The translations under genes and the position numbers were made by a program. Under the pieces are notes generated by a model. That model had not been told where the DNA came from and did not search any database. It was given only the letters and a program-made list of their open reading frames with translations. Shown piece by piece: positions 15,735-25,608 of a stretch of 64,000 nucleotides of DNA. Each line of letters opens with the position of its first letter. The first letter of the stretch is position 1. The DNA lies in NCBI RefSeq assembly GCF_900109195.1, contig NZ_FNZG01000001.1, positions 558,001-622,000 of the forward strand, written 5' to 3'. This stretch comes from Pseudooceanicola nitratireducens. GTDB taxonomy: Bacteria; Pseudomonadota; Alphaproteobacteria; Rhodobacterales; Rhodobacteraceae.

Positions 15735-17159
15735 ATGAGCAGACAGAAGAACAGATTGAAAATCGCGGTGGCGGCCCTGGCCGTGACGGCGTCCACCGTG
15801 CTGGCCCCGGTCAAGGTCACGGCCGAGACGCTGGCCGATGCCATGGCCGCGGCCTACAAGCATTCCGGCCTGCTGGAACAGAACCGCGCCCTGCTGCGGG
15901 CCGCGGATGAAAACGTCGCCCAGGCGATGTCGGCCCTGCGTCCGATCGTCGGCTGGTCTGCCGACCTCAGCCGGACCTATTCCATCGGTGCCTCGGCCAG
16001 CACCGGCTTTGCCGAGGTCTCGTCGCAGTCCACCGCCGCCTCGATCAACCTGACCACGCAGATCGTTCTGTTCGACGGCGGCCAAAGCGCCCTTGGGGTC
16101 GAGATCGCCAAGGAATCCGTTCTGGCCACCCGCGAAGGTCTGACCGCTGTGGAACAGCAGGTCCTGCTGCGCGCCGCCGTGGCCTATCTGAACGTCCGCC
16201 GCACGTCCGAATTCGTCGCCCTGCGTCAAAGCAACCTGCGCCTGATCACCCAGGAACTGCGCGCCGCGCAGGACCGGTTCGAGGTGGGCGAGGTGACCCG
16301 CACCGACGTGTCGCTGGCCGAGGCCCGGCTGGCCGCCGCGAAATCCGGCCTGGCCGCCGCCCAGGGTGACCTGGCCCAGGCCCAGCTGGAATACCTGGCG
16401 GCCGTTGGCCACAAGCCCGGCGCGCTGACGCCTTCGGGCGCGCTGCGCAACCTGCCGCGGTCGCTGGATGCGGCTGCCGCTGCGGCGCTGCGCACCCATC
16501 CGTCGATGGCCCAGGCGCGCCGCCAGGTGACCATCGCGGAACTGCGCGTGCGCCTCGCGGACGCGGCCCTGTCGCCTAGCGTGTCGCTGAACGGGTCCCT
16601 TGGGCTGTCGGACACGCTGAACACCGCTGCCCACGGCCGGTCGGCCACTGTTGGCATCGGCGCGTCGCAGACGATCTATGCCGGCGGGCGGCTCAGCTCG
16701 CTCCAGCGGCAGGCGATGCAGAATCGCGATGCCGACCGGGCGAACCTGCACGTTGTCTCGCATAATATCCGTCAAAATGTCGGCAATGCGCTGGCCACGC
16801 TGCAGGTTGCGCAGGCCTCGATCCAGGCAAGCCAGCAGCAGGTGCGCGCCGCCCAGGTGGCCTTCCGCGGTGTCCGAGAAGAGGCGACGCTTGGCGCCCG
16901 GACGACGCTGGACGTGCTGAACGCCGAACAGGAATTGCTGGACGCACGGGCAAATTTGATCTCGGCACAGGTTGACGAGTTGAGCGCAGGGTATAATCTG
17001 CTCGCCGCGATGGGAGAACTCACCGCACAGAAACTGAAGCTCAAGGTCAGAATCTACGACCCCGCAGGCTACTACAATCTTGTGAAGGATGCCCCGGCGG
17101 GTCGGAGCGAACAGGGTCAGAAACTTGACCGTGTTCTGCGCAGAATCGGAAAAGAGTAA
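15735..17159 (+). CDS. tolC: TolC-family outer membrane channel protein
   Basis: 474 residues. A signal peptide (about 1-29, cleaved near VTAETLADA) precedes two repeated outer-membrane efflux protein domains, each with long amphipathic helices (for example AQDRFEVGEVTRTDVSLAEARLA is characteristic of the family). It would form the trimeric outer membrane duct for type I secretion or drug efflux; no inner-membrane partner lies beside it. The start at 15735 follows GAGGCAGGCAG. It is probably co-transcribed with the upstream methyltransferase. Confidence 0.92.
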   Translation: MSRQKNRLKIAVAALAVTASTVLAPVKVTAETLADAMAAAYKHSGLLEQNRALLRAADENVAQAMSALRPIVGWSADLSRTYSIGASASTGFAEVSSQSTAASINLTTQIVLFDGGQSALGVEIAKESVLATREGLTAVEQQVLLRAAVAYLNVRRTSEFVALRQSNLRLITQELRAAQDRFEVGEVTRTDVSLAEARLAAAKSGLAAAQGDLAQAQLEYLAAVGHKPGALTPSGALRNLPRSLDAAAAAALRTHPSMAQARRQVTIAELRVRLADAALSPSVSLNGSLGLSDTLNTAAHGRSATVGIGASQTIYAGGRLSSLQRQAMQNRDADRANLHVVSHNIRQNVGNALATLQVAQASIQASQQQVRAAQVAFRGVREEATLGARTTLDVLNAEQELLDARANLISAQVDELSAGYNLLAAMGELTAQKLKLKVRIYDPAGYYNLVKDAPAGRSEQGQKLDRVLRRIGKE

Positions 17160-17230
17160 AATCCGCCGTATCCATTGAGTAGAAACGCCTATCGCGTTAC
17201 CTTGACGCTAGGCAAATCGGCGGGAATACC

Positions 17231-18922
17231 ATGTCAGATCCTGTAACCAATGTGCAGATCGAGGATGTTTTGTCCTCGATTCGGAAACTCGTATCCGAAG
17301 AGGTCCGGGCCCAAAGCCGGGATGTCGTCGCCGAGGCGATTCCAGCACGCGTTGGCAGACCTGGCACCAATGGCACGGCACAGACGGGCGAGGGGGCGGA
17401 CAAGGCCCCGACCGAAGGTACTAAGCCCGATGGCCGTCTGATCCTGACCCCGGCGCTGCGCGTGGACACGCCCGCGCCGGTGGAACCGCTGCATGATGAC
17501 CAGGACGATTCGGAGTCCTTTGCCGATCACGGGGCCGATCATGGCACCGACCAGATCGCCGAAGCCCGGTTCGTGCATGCCGAACCCGAGGATGAGCCCC
17601 GCGCCGAAGCCGACCTTCTCAGCCTGATGGACCGCGTCCGCGCAGCAGGGGCCAAGGCCGCCACGATCGAGGAAAAGCGCCCCGCGGGGATCTCGGCCGT
17701 GTCGCGGCCCCAGGCAGGGGCACCGTCCGAACCAACCTCGCCCGAGAACGCGATCGAGGCGGCGCTGGCCGCGCTTGGGTCCGACCCCTTTGACGGCGGG
17801 CGCGATGCCGATGCCGACGATGCCGCCGACATGGCTGATGTTCAGCCCGTCGCGGAAGACGCCACCGCAAAGGACCGCACTGCACAGGACGACACCGACG
17901 CGCAGGTCACGCCGCTGTCGATGCCGGCCTCGATCCTGAACGACGACGAATGGCTGGCCCAGCTTTCGGCGCTTGGGCTGACCCGCAAGGCGGCCGACCC
18001 GGACGAGGTCATCGCCACCGCAGCGGCCGCCCTGGACGAAGAAGACCTTTCGGACGAGGATATCGAAATCGGGTCCTACGCTCGCAGCGCCGCCCCGGCC
18101 GAGGACGAGGGCGACGACATCGTGCCGACCTTCCTGCGTCATCAGGGCATCACCACCCTGCGTCAGCGCGTGACCGAGGTCGAAAACGTTGTCACCGAAC
18201 ACGGCGGCGACTGGGAACCCGAAGCGGACGAGGAAACCGACGCCGCCCCCGGCCCGCAGGCCGGCCCGGTGCCCTGGATCGACGACGAGGACCTGGACGA
18301 GACCCGCAAGCCGGTCTTCGGTGCGGACGCCGACGATGACATCTGGGCCGTCGATCCGATCGACGATCCCGATCAGGCGGCGATGGATGTGGCTCTGGCC
18401 CCGGAAGCAACACCCGACATTGCCCCGCAAGCCCCCGCAGAAACAACCGCCCGCCCGGCCATAGAGACCGCGTTCCTGGCGCTGACCGCGAAACAACGCG
18501 CAGCCGCCGACGCGGACCGGCCCCCCATGACGGTGGTCTTCGATTCCGCCCGCCGCGCCCAACCAGCCGAACCTGCCGCGCCAGAGGTTGCAGCGTCACC
18601 GGTGTCTGATGCCGCTGTCGAACCGACGCAATCCGCGCCTGAGACTGTTGAGGCCGACACCCCGACCGAGGCCGAACCAGCCACCGACTGGCAGGACGTC
18701 GCGGATCAGGATGCCTTGGACCAGGAAGCCCTGGCGACCGCCGACCGCGAGGCCCTGACGGAAGAGCCGGTTCTGCTGGACGAAGACATGCTGCGCGACA
18801 TGGTATCGGAAATCGTCCGGCAAGAGCTTCAGGGTGCCCTGGGCGAACGCATCACCCGCAACGTGCGCAAGCTGGTGCGCCGCGAAATCCACCGCGCGCT
18901 GGCGTCCTACAACATCGACTGA
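17231..18922 (+). CDS. PopZ-like (DUF2497-type) acidic polar-organizer candidate
   Basis: 563 residues. A short N-terminal helix (NVQIEDVLSSIRKLVSEEV) and a C-terminal helical region (about 515-563, LRDMVSEIVRQELQGAL then two more helices) are ordered and resemble DUF2497/PopZ ends. The roughly 450 residues between are Asp/Glu/Ala/Pro-rich and probably disordered, as in PopZ but far longer. In Caulobacter PopZ (about 177 residues) builds a polar matrix holding the chromosome origin; a similar role here is inference. A clear terminator follows. Confidence 0.55.
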   Translation: MSDPVTNVQIEDVLSSIRKLVSEEVRAQSRDVVAEAIPARVGRPGTNGTAQTGEGADKAPTEGTKPDGRLILTPALRVDTPAPVEPLHDDQDDSESFADHGADHGTDQIAEARFVHAEPEDEPRAEADLLSLMDRVRAAGAKAATIEEKRPAGISAVSRPQAGAPSEPTSPENAIEAALAALGSDPFDGGRDADADDAADMADVQPVAEDATAKDRTAQDDTDAQVTPLSMPASILNDDEWLAQLSALGLTRKAADPDEVIATAAAALDEEDLSDEDIEIGSYARSAAPAEDEGDDIVPTFLRHQGITTLRQRVTEVENVVTEHGGDWEPEADEETDAAPGPQAGPVPWIDDEDLDETRKPVFGADADDDIWAVDPIDDPDQAAMDVALAPEATPDIAPQAPAETTARPAIETAFLALTAKQRAAADADRPPMTVVFDSARRAQPAEPAAPEVAASPVSDAAVEPTQSAPETVEADTPTEAEPATDWQDVADQDALDQEALATADREALTEEPVLLDEDMLRDMVSEIVRQELQGALGERITRNVRKLVRREIHRALASYNID

Positions 18923-18944
18923 GTGTCTCTATGAGACGCGCACA

Positions 18945-18972
18945 CAGGGCCCCACTGCGGGCCCTGTTTTTG
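18945..18972 (+). terminator. Intrinsic terminator after the PopZ-like gene
   Basis: CAGGGCCC (18945-18952) and GGGCCCTG (18959-18966) form an 8-bp stem followed by TTTTTG. It lies 22 bases past the stop codon. Confidence 0.85.
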
Positions 18973-19418
18973 TTTCTGCGTCATGTGGAGCGCCCTAGTG
19001 CGCGTCCTGTGGTTCTGGCTTTTCCTGTGGTTTCCGCAGGCTCGGTACGGAAGATGCGCAGCGGGATTTGGGGGGCGTGCCTGATGCTTGCGAGGACAGG
19101 CACGAGCCCATTCGCCAACGACTTGTCATCCTTGGAACGAGCTGACGACATCCTCTAGCGGACTTGGGGACCATGCGAGGGGAGGGGGACTACACAGGTG
19201 GCTTCCGGTGCGGTCATCGCGAGAGCCAGTCCGCAACTTTAGCCGTCGTCTGATAACGCCGAGAGGGGACCACCCTGCGGGCTGGCGCGACCTTGGCGAG
19301 CTGCGCAACGACATTGCAACGGGCCGCGTCTTTGCGCCCTACAGGGGCCGTTATCCGGCCTCTGGGCCGTCCCGGAGGGCTGCGAAGGCCCGTAGCCCCA
19401 GACCGCCCGCCCGGACCC
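18973..19418. other. Gene-free interval between two convergent units
   Basis: About 450 bases with no supported gene. It contains an 8-bp inverted repeat (CGTGCCTG at 19076-19083, CAGGCACG at 19096-19103) with a 12-base loop. The frames crossing into cobQ are antisense shadows. Confidence 0.5.
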
Positions 19419-20885
19419 TCAGCGCGCAACAGGGGCGGCGATGTCCCAGAGCGCGTCCAGGTCGATGTGCTGCGCCACATGGGCGGCCAGGGCGTCCAGG
19501 ACCTCTTCGACGCCCGCCTCGTAGGACAGGCCCGAGGCCGCGCCCATCCGCGCCAGATCCGCCGCCCGGAATCCATCCGAGGCATAGAGCCCATGCAGAT
19601 AGCAGCCGCGCACCCGACCGTCGGGGCTGGAGGCCCCCTCGGGCGTGTCACCGATGCGCAGCCAGGCGCGGGCGCAATCCGGCCCCGTGGTGCGGCCCAG
19701 GTGGATTTCATACCCCTTCAGCGCCGCGCCGCTTTCGGGATGCACCGCGTCGGTCAGGGTGACCCGTTTCGCCGGCGTCATGACCGTCTCGATATCCAGA
19801 TGGCCAAGGCCCGGGTGACGTCCCGGCCGCCCCTCGATCCCCTCCGGGTCGTCGATCCAGCGCCCCAGCATCTGGTAGCCGCCGCACAGGCCCAGCACAT
19901 GACCGCCGCGCCGGATATGCGCCGCCAGGTCGATGTCCCAGCCCTGGGTGCGGAAATGTTCAAGATCCGCGATCGTCGCCTTGGACCCGGGGATCAGCAC
20001 CATGTCGGCATCGCCGGGCAGGGGGCGGCCGTTCGGGATGATCTCGACCTGGACGCCGGGTTCCGACGACAGCGGGTCGAGGTCGTCGAAATTCGCGATC
20101 CGGTTCAGCTTGGGCACGGCGATGCGGAAGGGGCGGTCACCCTGACCGGCGGGGCCCGAGCCAAGGTCGAGGACATCCTCGGCCGGCAGCCGCCAGGCCT
20201 GATCGAACCAGGGCACCAGCCCAAGCGCGGCCCAGCCCGTCCGGTCGGCGATTTCGCGCATGCCCTCGTCGAACAGCGTCGGGTCGCCGCGAAAGCGGTT
20301 CACCAGGAAACCCTTGATCCGCGCCGCATCCGCGTCGGCCAGCACCGCCTGGGTGCCGACCAGCTGGGCAATCACGCCGCCCCGGTCGATATCGCCCGCC
20401 AGCACGACCGGCACGTTCGCGGCTTCGGCAAAGCCCATGTTGGCCAGGTCGCCCGCGCGCAGGTTGATCTCGGCCGGGCTGCCGGCCCCTTCGATCACCA
20501 CCAGGTCGACGCCTTCGGCCAGGCGGTGGAAGCTGTCCAGGATCCGCGCCATCAACGCCGGTTTCTCGCGCGCATAGTCCCGCGCGGACAGGGTGGCATA
20601 GCGTTCGCCCTGCACGATCACCTGCGCGCCGGTGTCCGTCTCGGGCTTCAGCAGCACGGGGTTCATGTCGGTGTGCGGGGCGATGCGGGCGGCGCGGGCC
20701 TGCAGGGCCTGGGCGCGGCCGATCTCTCCTCCGTCGTGGCTTACGGCGGCATTGTTCGACATGTTCTGCGGCTTGAAGGGCGCGACGCGCAGCCCGCGAT
20801 CGGCAAAGGCGCGGGCGATCCCCGCCACCAGCAGGGATTTCCCCACGTTGGACCCGGTGCCCTGGATCATGAGTGCGCGCGTCAT
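19419..20885 (-). CDS. cobQ: Cobyric acid synthase
   Basis: 488 residues, the normal family length. CobQ amidates four side chains of adenosylcobyrinic a,c-diamide using glutamine and ATP in cobalamin synthesis. The N-terminal ATP-binding domain begins [16 protein letters not shown] (P-loop-like) with [10 protein letters not shown]. The C-terminal class I glutamine amidotransferase half carries the nucleophile Cys in [10 protein letters not shown] and the catalytic His near the end. The start at 20885 is chosen because the family begins with MTRALMIQG; the frame extends upstream through non-conserved sequence. No other cobalamin genes and no cobalamin riboswitch are visible next to it. Confidence 0.95.
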   Translation of the reverse strand: MTRALMIQGTGSNVGKSLLVAGIARAFADRGLRVAPFKPQNMSNNAAVSHDGGEIGRAQALQARAARIAPHTDMNPVLLKPETDTGAQVIVQGERYATLSARDYAREKPALMARILDSFHRLAEGVDLVVIEGAGSPAEINLRAGDLANMGFAEAANVPVVLAGDIDRGGVIAQLVGTQAVLADADAARIKGFLVNRFRGDPTLFDEGMREIADRTGWAALGLVPWFDQAWRLPAEDVLDLGSGPAGQGDRPFRIAVPKLNRIANFDDLDPLSSEPGVQVEIIPNGRPLPGDADMVLIPGSKATIADLEHFRTQGWDIDLAAHIRRGGHVLGLCGGYQMLGRWIDDPEGIEGRPGRHPGLGHLDIETVMTPAKRVTLTDAVHPESGAALKGYEIHLGRTTGPDCARAWLRIGDTPEGASSPDGRVRGCYLHGLYASDGFRAADLARMGAASGLSYEAGVEEVLDALAAHVAQHIDLDALWDIAAPVAR

Positions 20886-20960
20886 CCTGTCCCCCGCCTG
20901 CGTGATAAGGGCCCCGTCTTGCCGACATGGGCCCATCTGCCTTGCCAGCGGTTTGAGCAT

Positions 20961-20993
20961 AAAAAAACGCGCCCCGAAAGGGCGCGTCTTTTT
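20961..20993. terminator. Bidirectional intrinsic terminator
   Basis: An A run (20961-20967), an 8-bp stem ACGCGCCC/GGGCGCGT with a 5-base loop, and a T-rich run follow each other, so it can stop transcription from either side. It lies just past the DUF6280 stop on the minus strand. Confidence 0.8.
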
Positions 20994-21034
20994 CTGGTAT
21001 GGGCCGCGATCCCCGAAGGGATCAGGCCCATGCG

Positions 21035-21355
21035 TTATGCAGCGTCGGCTTGTTCCGCTGCGTGGCGGCGTTCGCTTTCTTCGCGCGACAGCGCGACCGA
21101 GGTGCGGACACCGCGGGACACGAACTCCATCAGGCCCGAAACGACACGTTCGTTCGGGTCGATGCCGGCGCAGCTCAGAACTTCGCGACCGTCGCGGGAC
21201 CGGGCCCAACGTGCGATCTGTTCCGGGCCGTTTCCGTATTTCTTGTCATCGGCAATGGCATCGTCCAGGGCAGCCAGGACGACGGCAGCGAACAGTTTCC
21301 GCGAGCGGTTGCCCTGTTCGTTGTTGAATGCGGTGCCGTCAACGAAATCTTTCAT
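21035..21355 (-). CDS. DUF6280 family protein
   Basis: 106 residues beginning [20 protein letters not shown], a small soluble protein strongly conserved in Rhodobacteraceae and recognised as DUF6280. It appears mostly helical, with [16 protein letters not shown] and a C-terminal charged helix. The function is not known. It is monocistronic, with a strong terminator, and is divergent from efp across a 234-base region. Confidence 0.85.
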   Translation of the reverse strand: MKDFVDGTAFNNEQGNRSRKLFAAVVLAALDDAIADDKKYGNGPEQIARWARSRDGREVLSCAGIDPNERVVSGLMEFVSRGVRTSVALSREESERRHAAEQADAA

Positions 21356-21589
21356 ATCTCGACCTTTGTTATTGCTCTTGCGATTAGGGCGTGGCGCCGT
21401 TTATGGCGATTTTGTGTCGATTCGGGTGGGCAAGTTTTTCAACCCTGTTATGCAGCAGATGCATATCTAATCAACACATTTCCCGTCGCGTTCCCCCAGG
21501 TGTCAGGCCCGCGCAAAGCTTGCCAGATACCAGAGGGCCAGATATAGGACCGCGTTGACAAGGATCAACCCGGATAGGCGGTATTTGGC

Positions 21590-22153
21590 ATGCCAAAGAT
21601 TAACGGAAACGAAATTCGGCCCGGAAACGTGCTTGAGCATAACGGCGGTCTCTGGGCGGCGGTCAAGGTCGACCACGTCAAGCCCGGCAAGGGCGGGGCC
21701 TTCGCCCAGGTCGAGATGAAGAACCTGCGCAACGGATCGAAGCTGAACGAACGCTTCCGGTCTGCGGACAAGGTGGAACGCGTTCGCCTGGAACAGAAGG
21801 ACATGCAGTTCCTGTTCGAATCCGACGGCGTGCTGACCTTCATGGACACCGAGACCTACGACCAGGTCGAACTGCCCGCCGACCTGCTGGGCGAACGCCG
21901 CCCGTTCCTTCAGGACGGCATGACCATCGTGGTCGAATTCCACGAATCCGAGGCGCTGAACGCCACCGTGCCGCAGAAGGTCACCTGCAAGATCGTCGAG
22001 ACCGAGCCGGTCGTGAAGGGCCAGACCGCTGCCAATAGCTTCAAACCCGCGATCCTCGACAACGGCGTCAAGGTCATGGTGCCGCCCTTCGTGGGCCAGG
22101 ACGAAGACATCATCGTCAACACCGAGACCATGGAATATTCGGAACGCGCCTGA
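21590..22153 (+). CDS. efp: Elongation factor P
   Basis: 187 residues with the three-domain EF-P layout. The loop that reaches the peptidyl-transferase centre reads KPGKGGAF with Lys34 at the tip, the residue that is modified in lysine-type EF-P. It relieves ribosome stalling at proline runs. The C-terminal ends in the usual [12 protein letters not shown]-like motif. A strong terminator follows 48 bases later. epmA/epmB-type modification genes are not in the window. Confidence 0.97.
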   Translation: MPKINGNEIRPGNVLEHNGGLWAAVKVDHVKPGKGGAFAQVEMKNLRNGSKLNERFRSADKVERVRLEQKDMQFLFESDGVLTFMDTETYDQVELPADLLGERRPFLQDGMTIVVEFHESEALNATVPQKVTCKIVETEPVVKGQTAANSFKPAILDNGVKVMVPPFVGQDEDIIVNTETMEYSERA

Positions 22154-22201
22154 CGTGGTCCGGCCCCGGTGCGGGGCAGGGTTCTGAACCATCATACATG
22201 G

Positions 22202-22234
22202 AAAAGGCCCCGGAGCGTCTCCGGGGCCTTTTTC
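22202..22234. terminator. Strong bidirectional terminator after efp
   Basis: A 14-bp stem (22202-22215 with 22219-22232) with a 3-base loop, flanked by AAAA and TTTTT. It serves efp and also lies just past the convergent ygfZ-like gene. Confidence 0.92.
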
Positions 22235-22270
22235 GTTTGAACCTGACCGGCGCGGTCTAGTCTGGCGCGC

Positions 22271-23023
22271 TCACTCCGGCACGGTGACTGTCGCGCCTGC
22301 GGCTTCCATCCCGTCGCCGATCCGGTCGAACCGCAGATAGGCCAGCGCGCGGTCGCCCGCACGGCTCAGCAGGGTGCCGACCGGCTTGCCATCGCGCAGG
22401 ATTTCGGTCCCGGGGGATGCGTCGCCGTCGACATGCACCAGCCGCAGGCCTTTGCGCAGTTCGGTCTTGTGCTTCATCCGGGCGGTGACTTCCTGCCCGA
22501 CATAGCACCCCTTGCGGAAATCGACGCCGTTCAGCCGTTCGAACCCCATCTCCAGGATATAGCTGTCGGGCCCAAGGTCCCGGCCGCTTTCCGGCACCAG
22601 GTTTTCCACCTGAAGCGCGGTGAAATCGCTGCCGTCATCGCCGCCCTCGGGGCCATACAGCCGCCAGCCAAGCGCAGCGCTGCGCGGGTCCGTCACCGCG
22701 CCTGTGGGCGCATCGCCGGTGCCCCGCCGGACTGACAGGCCGGTCTCTTCGATCGTCACGTCGGCGCGCAGCTTGTACATGGTCAGGCGCTGTTTCAGCA
22801 TGTCGGCCCAGACCTCGGCCACGTCCAGCAGCACGCCGTCGCCGTCGGCCACCAGGATGAAATCCGCAATCAGCTTGCCCTGGGGCGTCAGCAACGCCGC
22901 ATAGACCGGCCCCTTGGACAGCTTGCCCAGGTCGTTCGTCACGAGGTTCTGCAGGAAATCGCGCCAGTCGGCCCCACCTAGACGCAGGATACGGCGGGCA
23001 CCATCGGGCTTTTCACTTGTCAT
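22271..23023 (-). CDS. ygfZ: Folate-binding YgfZ/GcvT-domain protein
   Basis: 250 residues of the YgfZ (IBA57) family, tetrahydrofolate-binding proteins that help build or repair certain [4Fe-4S] clusters. The signature motif KGCYVGQEVTARMKHK is present at about residues 170-185, along with FLQNLVTND near the N-terminus. The start at 23023 gives a normal lead; the longer frame has no family similarity. It is divergent from the glycosyltransferase at 23085 across 61 bases. Confidence 0.92.
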   Translation of the reverse strand: MTSEKPDGARRILRLGGADWRDFLQNLVTNDLGKLSKGPVYAALLTPQGKLIADFILVADGDGVLLDVAEVWADMLKQRLTMYKLRADVTIEETGLSVRRGTGDAPTGAVTDPRSAALGWRLYGPEGGDDGSDFTALQVENLVPESGRDLGPDSYILEMGFERLNGVDFRKGCYVGQEVTARMKHKTELRKGLRLVHVDGDASPGTEILRDGKPVGTLLSRAGDRALAYLRFDRIGDGMEAAGATVTVPE

Positions 23024-23084
23024 TCGTCTGCTCACTTTGCATGGCTTCGGGTCAGATATAACACTCCTGACCGCGGACAAAACC

Positions 23085-23774
23085 ATGCGCGCCCCGATCT
23101 CTGTCATCATTCCCACGCTGAACGCAGGCGCGGCGCTGCCGGGCTGCGTCGCGGCCCTGATGGAGGGGCTGGAGGCCGGGCTGATCCGAGAGGTCATCGT
23201 GACCGACGGCGGATCCACGGACGACACCACAGCCATCGCCGATCAGATCGGGGCCGAGCTTGTCACCGGCGCGGCATCCCGCGGCGGGCAGCTGCGGCGC
23301 GGCTGTGCGGCGGCGGCGGGCGACTGGCTGCTGGTGCTGCATGCCGACACGCAATTGGCCCCGGGGTGGACCGATGCCGTCGCCGATCACCTGGGCCTGG
23401 ACGCCCCCGCAACCTTCCGGCTGGGGTTCGATCAGGGCGGGGCAGGGGCCGCGATCACCTCGGCCTGGGCGAACCTTCGTACGAGGCTGTTCAACCTGCC
23501 CTATGGCGATCAGGGGCTGCTGATCCGGGCCGCACAGTTTGAGGCCCTGGGCGGCTACGCAGACATCCCCCTGATGGAGGATGTGGACCTGGCGCGCCGC
23601 CTACCAAAGATCACCCCTCTGCCGGTTACCGCCCGAACAAGCGCCGCCAGATACGTCCGGGAAGGCTGGTTGCGCCGGGGTCTTCGGAACCTGACCCTGC
23701 TGCTGCGCTATCGGCTTGGGGCCGACCCGCACGCGCTAGCGCAAGCTTATCGGCCGTCATCCCGTCGGTCCTGA
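23085..23774 (+). CDS. Family 2 glycosyltransferase (TIGR04283 type)
   Basis: 229 residues. It begins with the GT-A fold (ISVIIPTLNAGAAL, VTDGGSTDDT), has VLHADTQL where the metal-binding DxD lies, then GDQGLLIRAAQFEALGG and LMEDVDLARR, typical of the TIGR04283 group often found near pigment or lipid genes. Substrates are unknown. Its last 149 bases overlap the 3' end of the convergent ABC transporter gene; family resemblance (REGWLRRGLRNLTLLLRYRL) continues inside the overlap, so the overlap is real for this gene. Confidence 0.88.
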   Translation: MRAPISVIIPTLNAGAALPGCVAALMEGLEAGLIREVIVTDGGSTDDTTAIADQIGAELVTGAASRGGQLRRGCAAAAGDWLLVLHADTQLAPGWTDAVADHLGLDAPATFRLGFDQGGAGAAITSAWANLRTRLFNLPYGDQGLLIRAAQFEALGGYADIPLMEDVDLARRLPKITPLPVTARTSAARYVREGWLRRGLRNLTLLLRYRLGADPHALAQAYRPSSRRS

Positions 23775-25608
23775 ACTGCAGGTCATGCAGCCGGGCGTAT
23801 AGCCCGCCATGGGCCAGCAGATCCTCGTGCGTGCCTTCATCCACGACGCGGCCGCGATCCATCACCACGATCTTGTCGGCCTCGCGCACGGTGGACAGGC
23901 GATGCGCGATCACCAGAACCGTGCGACCATGGCTCAGCCGGTCCAGCGCGTCCTGCACGACCTTCTCGGATTCCGCATCCAGGGCCGAGGTCGCCTCGTC
24001 CAGCAGCAGGATTGGCGTGTCGCGCAGCAGGGCGCGGGCGATGGCCACGCGCTGACGCTGCCCGCCCGACAGGTTCGACCCGCGCGGCCCCACGGGGCTG
24101 TCCAGGCCCTGCGGCAGCTTGGGCAGGAAATCGGCCACATGGGCGGCCTTCAGGACCTCTTGCAGGCGCTCTTCGCTGACGTCGGTGCGGCCCAGCAGGA
24201 TGTTTTCGCGCAGCGTCTCGTCGAACAGGGCGGCGTCCTGTGACACCACCGACATCAGACCGCGCAGGTCGGGCAGGGACATCCTGTTCACGCCCACGCC
24301 GCCGATCTGCACCTGGCCCTCCTGCGGGTCGACCAGACGGGTCAGTAGGTTGAAGACGGTGGATTTCCCCGCGCCCGAGGCCCCGACCAGCGCGGTGGTC
24401 TGCCCGGCCTTGGCCACAAGGTTCAGCCCGTGCAGCACCTGGGTGTCGCCATAGGACAGGTTCACACCTTTCAGCGCCACGCCCGGCACGCCCGTGGGGG
24501 CGGGGACAGGTTTGGCGGGGGACTGGATGGTCGGCACGACCTCCATCAACGCGCGGACCCGTTCGATGCCCGAGGCCGCGACCTGCCAGACGCCCGACAC
24601 CGTGCCCAGACGGCGCAGCGGTTCAAAGGCAAAGCCGATGGCGGTGAAGAAGGACATGAATTCGCCCACGGTCTTCTCGCCCGAGATGATCTGACCGCCG
24701 CCAAAGATCAGCACGCCCAGGAAGCCGACCCCGGCCATCACGTCGATCAGACCGGGGATGGCGGCGGTGCCCAGGGTGGCGCGGACCTCGGCCCGGACCA
24801 GATCGTCGGTCAGCCCGGCGAACCGGTCGGACTGATAGCGTTCCAGCCGGTTCAGCTTGACCGGGACCATGCCGTGAAAGACCTCGTCCAGGCGGGTGGC
24901 CAGACGTGCGCCGAAATCCCGCGCCTCGCGCGACCGGCGGCGCACGAAGCGCTGCACGATGATCGAGGGCAGCACCAGGATCGGCGCGCCGACCAGCGCA
25001 ATCAGCGTCCAGCGCCAGTCGACCGACACCGCGACCCCCATCAGGATCACCAGCGCCACCGCATCGCGGCCCGCGCCCGTCAGGATGGCGTTCCAGACAT
25101 CGTTGATCGAGGTCACGTCGCTTTGCACCCGCTGGATCAGGTAGCCCGGCGGATGGGTCTGGTGGAACACCCCGTCCTGCCGCATCAGCCGCGCCAGCAG
25201 GTCCTTGCGGATCTCGGCCGAGGAGGTCTGGGAAATCCGCGCCAGCAGCACCTTCTGCGCCACCGAGGCCAGCGCCCGCAGCACGAAGATCGACAGGATC
25301 GCCGCGCCGACCCAGCCAAGCGCTCCGGTGTTGCCCTGGATGAAGACGTCGTCGAACATCGGCTTCATCATCCACGACAGCGCACCCAGCATGGAGCCTT
25401 CCAGCGCCATGAAGACCAGCGCCGCCAGCATCCACCAGATGTGCCGGTGCAGATATCCCCGCCACAGCCAGGTCAGAAGCCCGCGTGCGTGCTGGCCTCC
25501 GTCCGTGCTGGCGGTGGTCTTGTCCAGCTGGGGGATCGCCTGATCGGGCTGGGCGGCGGGCGTCTTGGCACCCGCAATCTGGCTTTGGTCCTGGGCTGTC
25601 TCGCTCAC
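23626..25608 (-). CDS. ABC exporter, ATP-binding/permease fusion (MsbA-like)
   Basis: 660 residues. A ~35-residue acidic/polar lead is followed by a six-helix transmembrane domain and a nucleotide-binding domain with Walker A GASGAGKST, signature LSGGQRQRVAIARAL, Walker B ILLLDEATSALD and the H-loop AHRLST. It is a homodimeric type IV exporter of the MsbA/lipid-drug group; the substrate is not known. The start is GTG at 25608, which overlaps the stop of the upstream phosphatase gene (GTGA), indicating coupling. The last ~50 residues after the usual end (LHDLQFRTD) are an extension that runs under the convergent glycosyltransferase gene. Confidence 0.92.
   Translation of the reverse strand: MSETAQDQSQIAGAKTPAAQPDQAIPQLDKTTASTDGGQHARGLLTWLWRGYLHRHIWWMLAALVFMALEGSMLGALSWMMKPMFDDVFIQGNTGALGWVGAAILSIFVLRALASVAQKVLLARISQTSSAEIRKDLLARLMRQDGVFHQTHPPGYLIQRVQSDVTSINDVWNAILTGAGRDAVALVILMGVAVSVDWRWTLIALVGAPILVLPSIIVQRFVRRRSREARDFGARLATRLDEVFHGMVPVKLNRLERYQSDRFAGLTDDLVRAEVRATLGTAAIPGLIDVMAGVGFLGVLIFGGGQIISGEKTVGEFMSFFTAIGFAFEPLRRLGTVSGVWQVAASGIERVRALMEVVPTIQSPAKPVPAPTGVPGVALKGVNLSYGDTQVLHGLNLVAKAGQTTALVGASGAGKSTVFNLLTRLVDPQEGQVQIGGVGVNRMSLPDLRGLMSVVSQDAALFDETLRENILLGRTDVSEERLQEVLKAAHVADFLPKLPQGLDSPVGPRGSNLSGGQRQRVAIARALLRDTPILLLDEATSALDAESEKVVQDALDRLSHGRTVLVIAHRLSTVREADKIVVMDRGRVVDEGTHEDLLAHGGLYARLHDLQFRTDGMTADKLALARAGRPQADSAAAGSGSEDPGATSLPGRIWRRLFGR

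Noticed and set aside
20886-21034. Cobalamin riboswitch before cobQ
   Set aside because: The 5' side of cobQ contains only the terminator of the neighbouring gene; no B12-box-like sequence was seen.
21503-21600. Hydrophobic minus-strand tail (LILVNAVLYLALWYLASFARA) at the efp start
   Set aside because: It looks like a membrane segment but has no ATG or GTG with a ribosome site and lies partly over the efp promoter; kept out for lack of a start.
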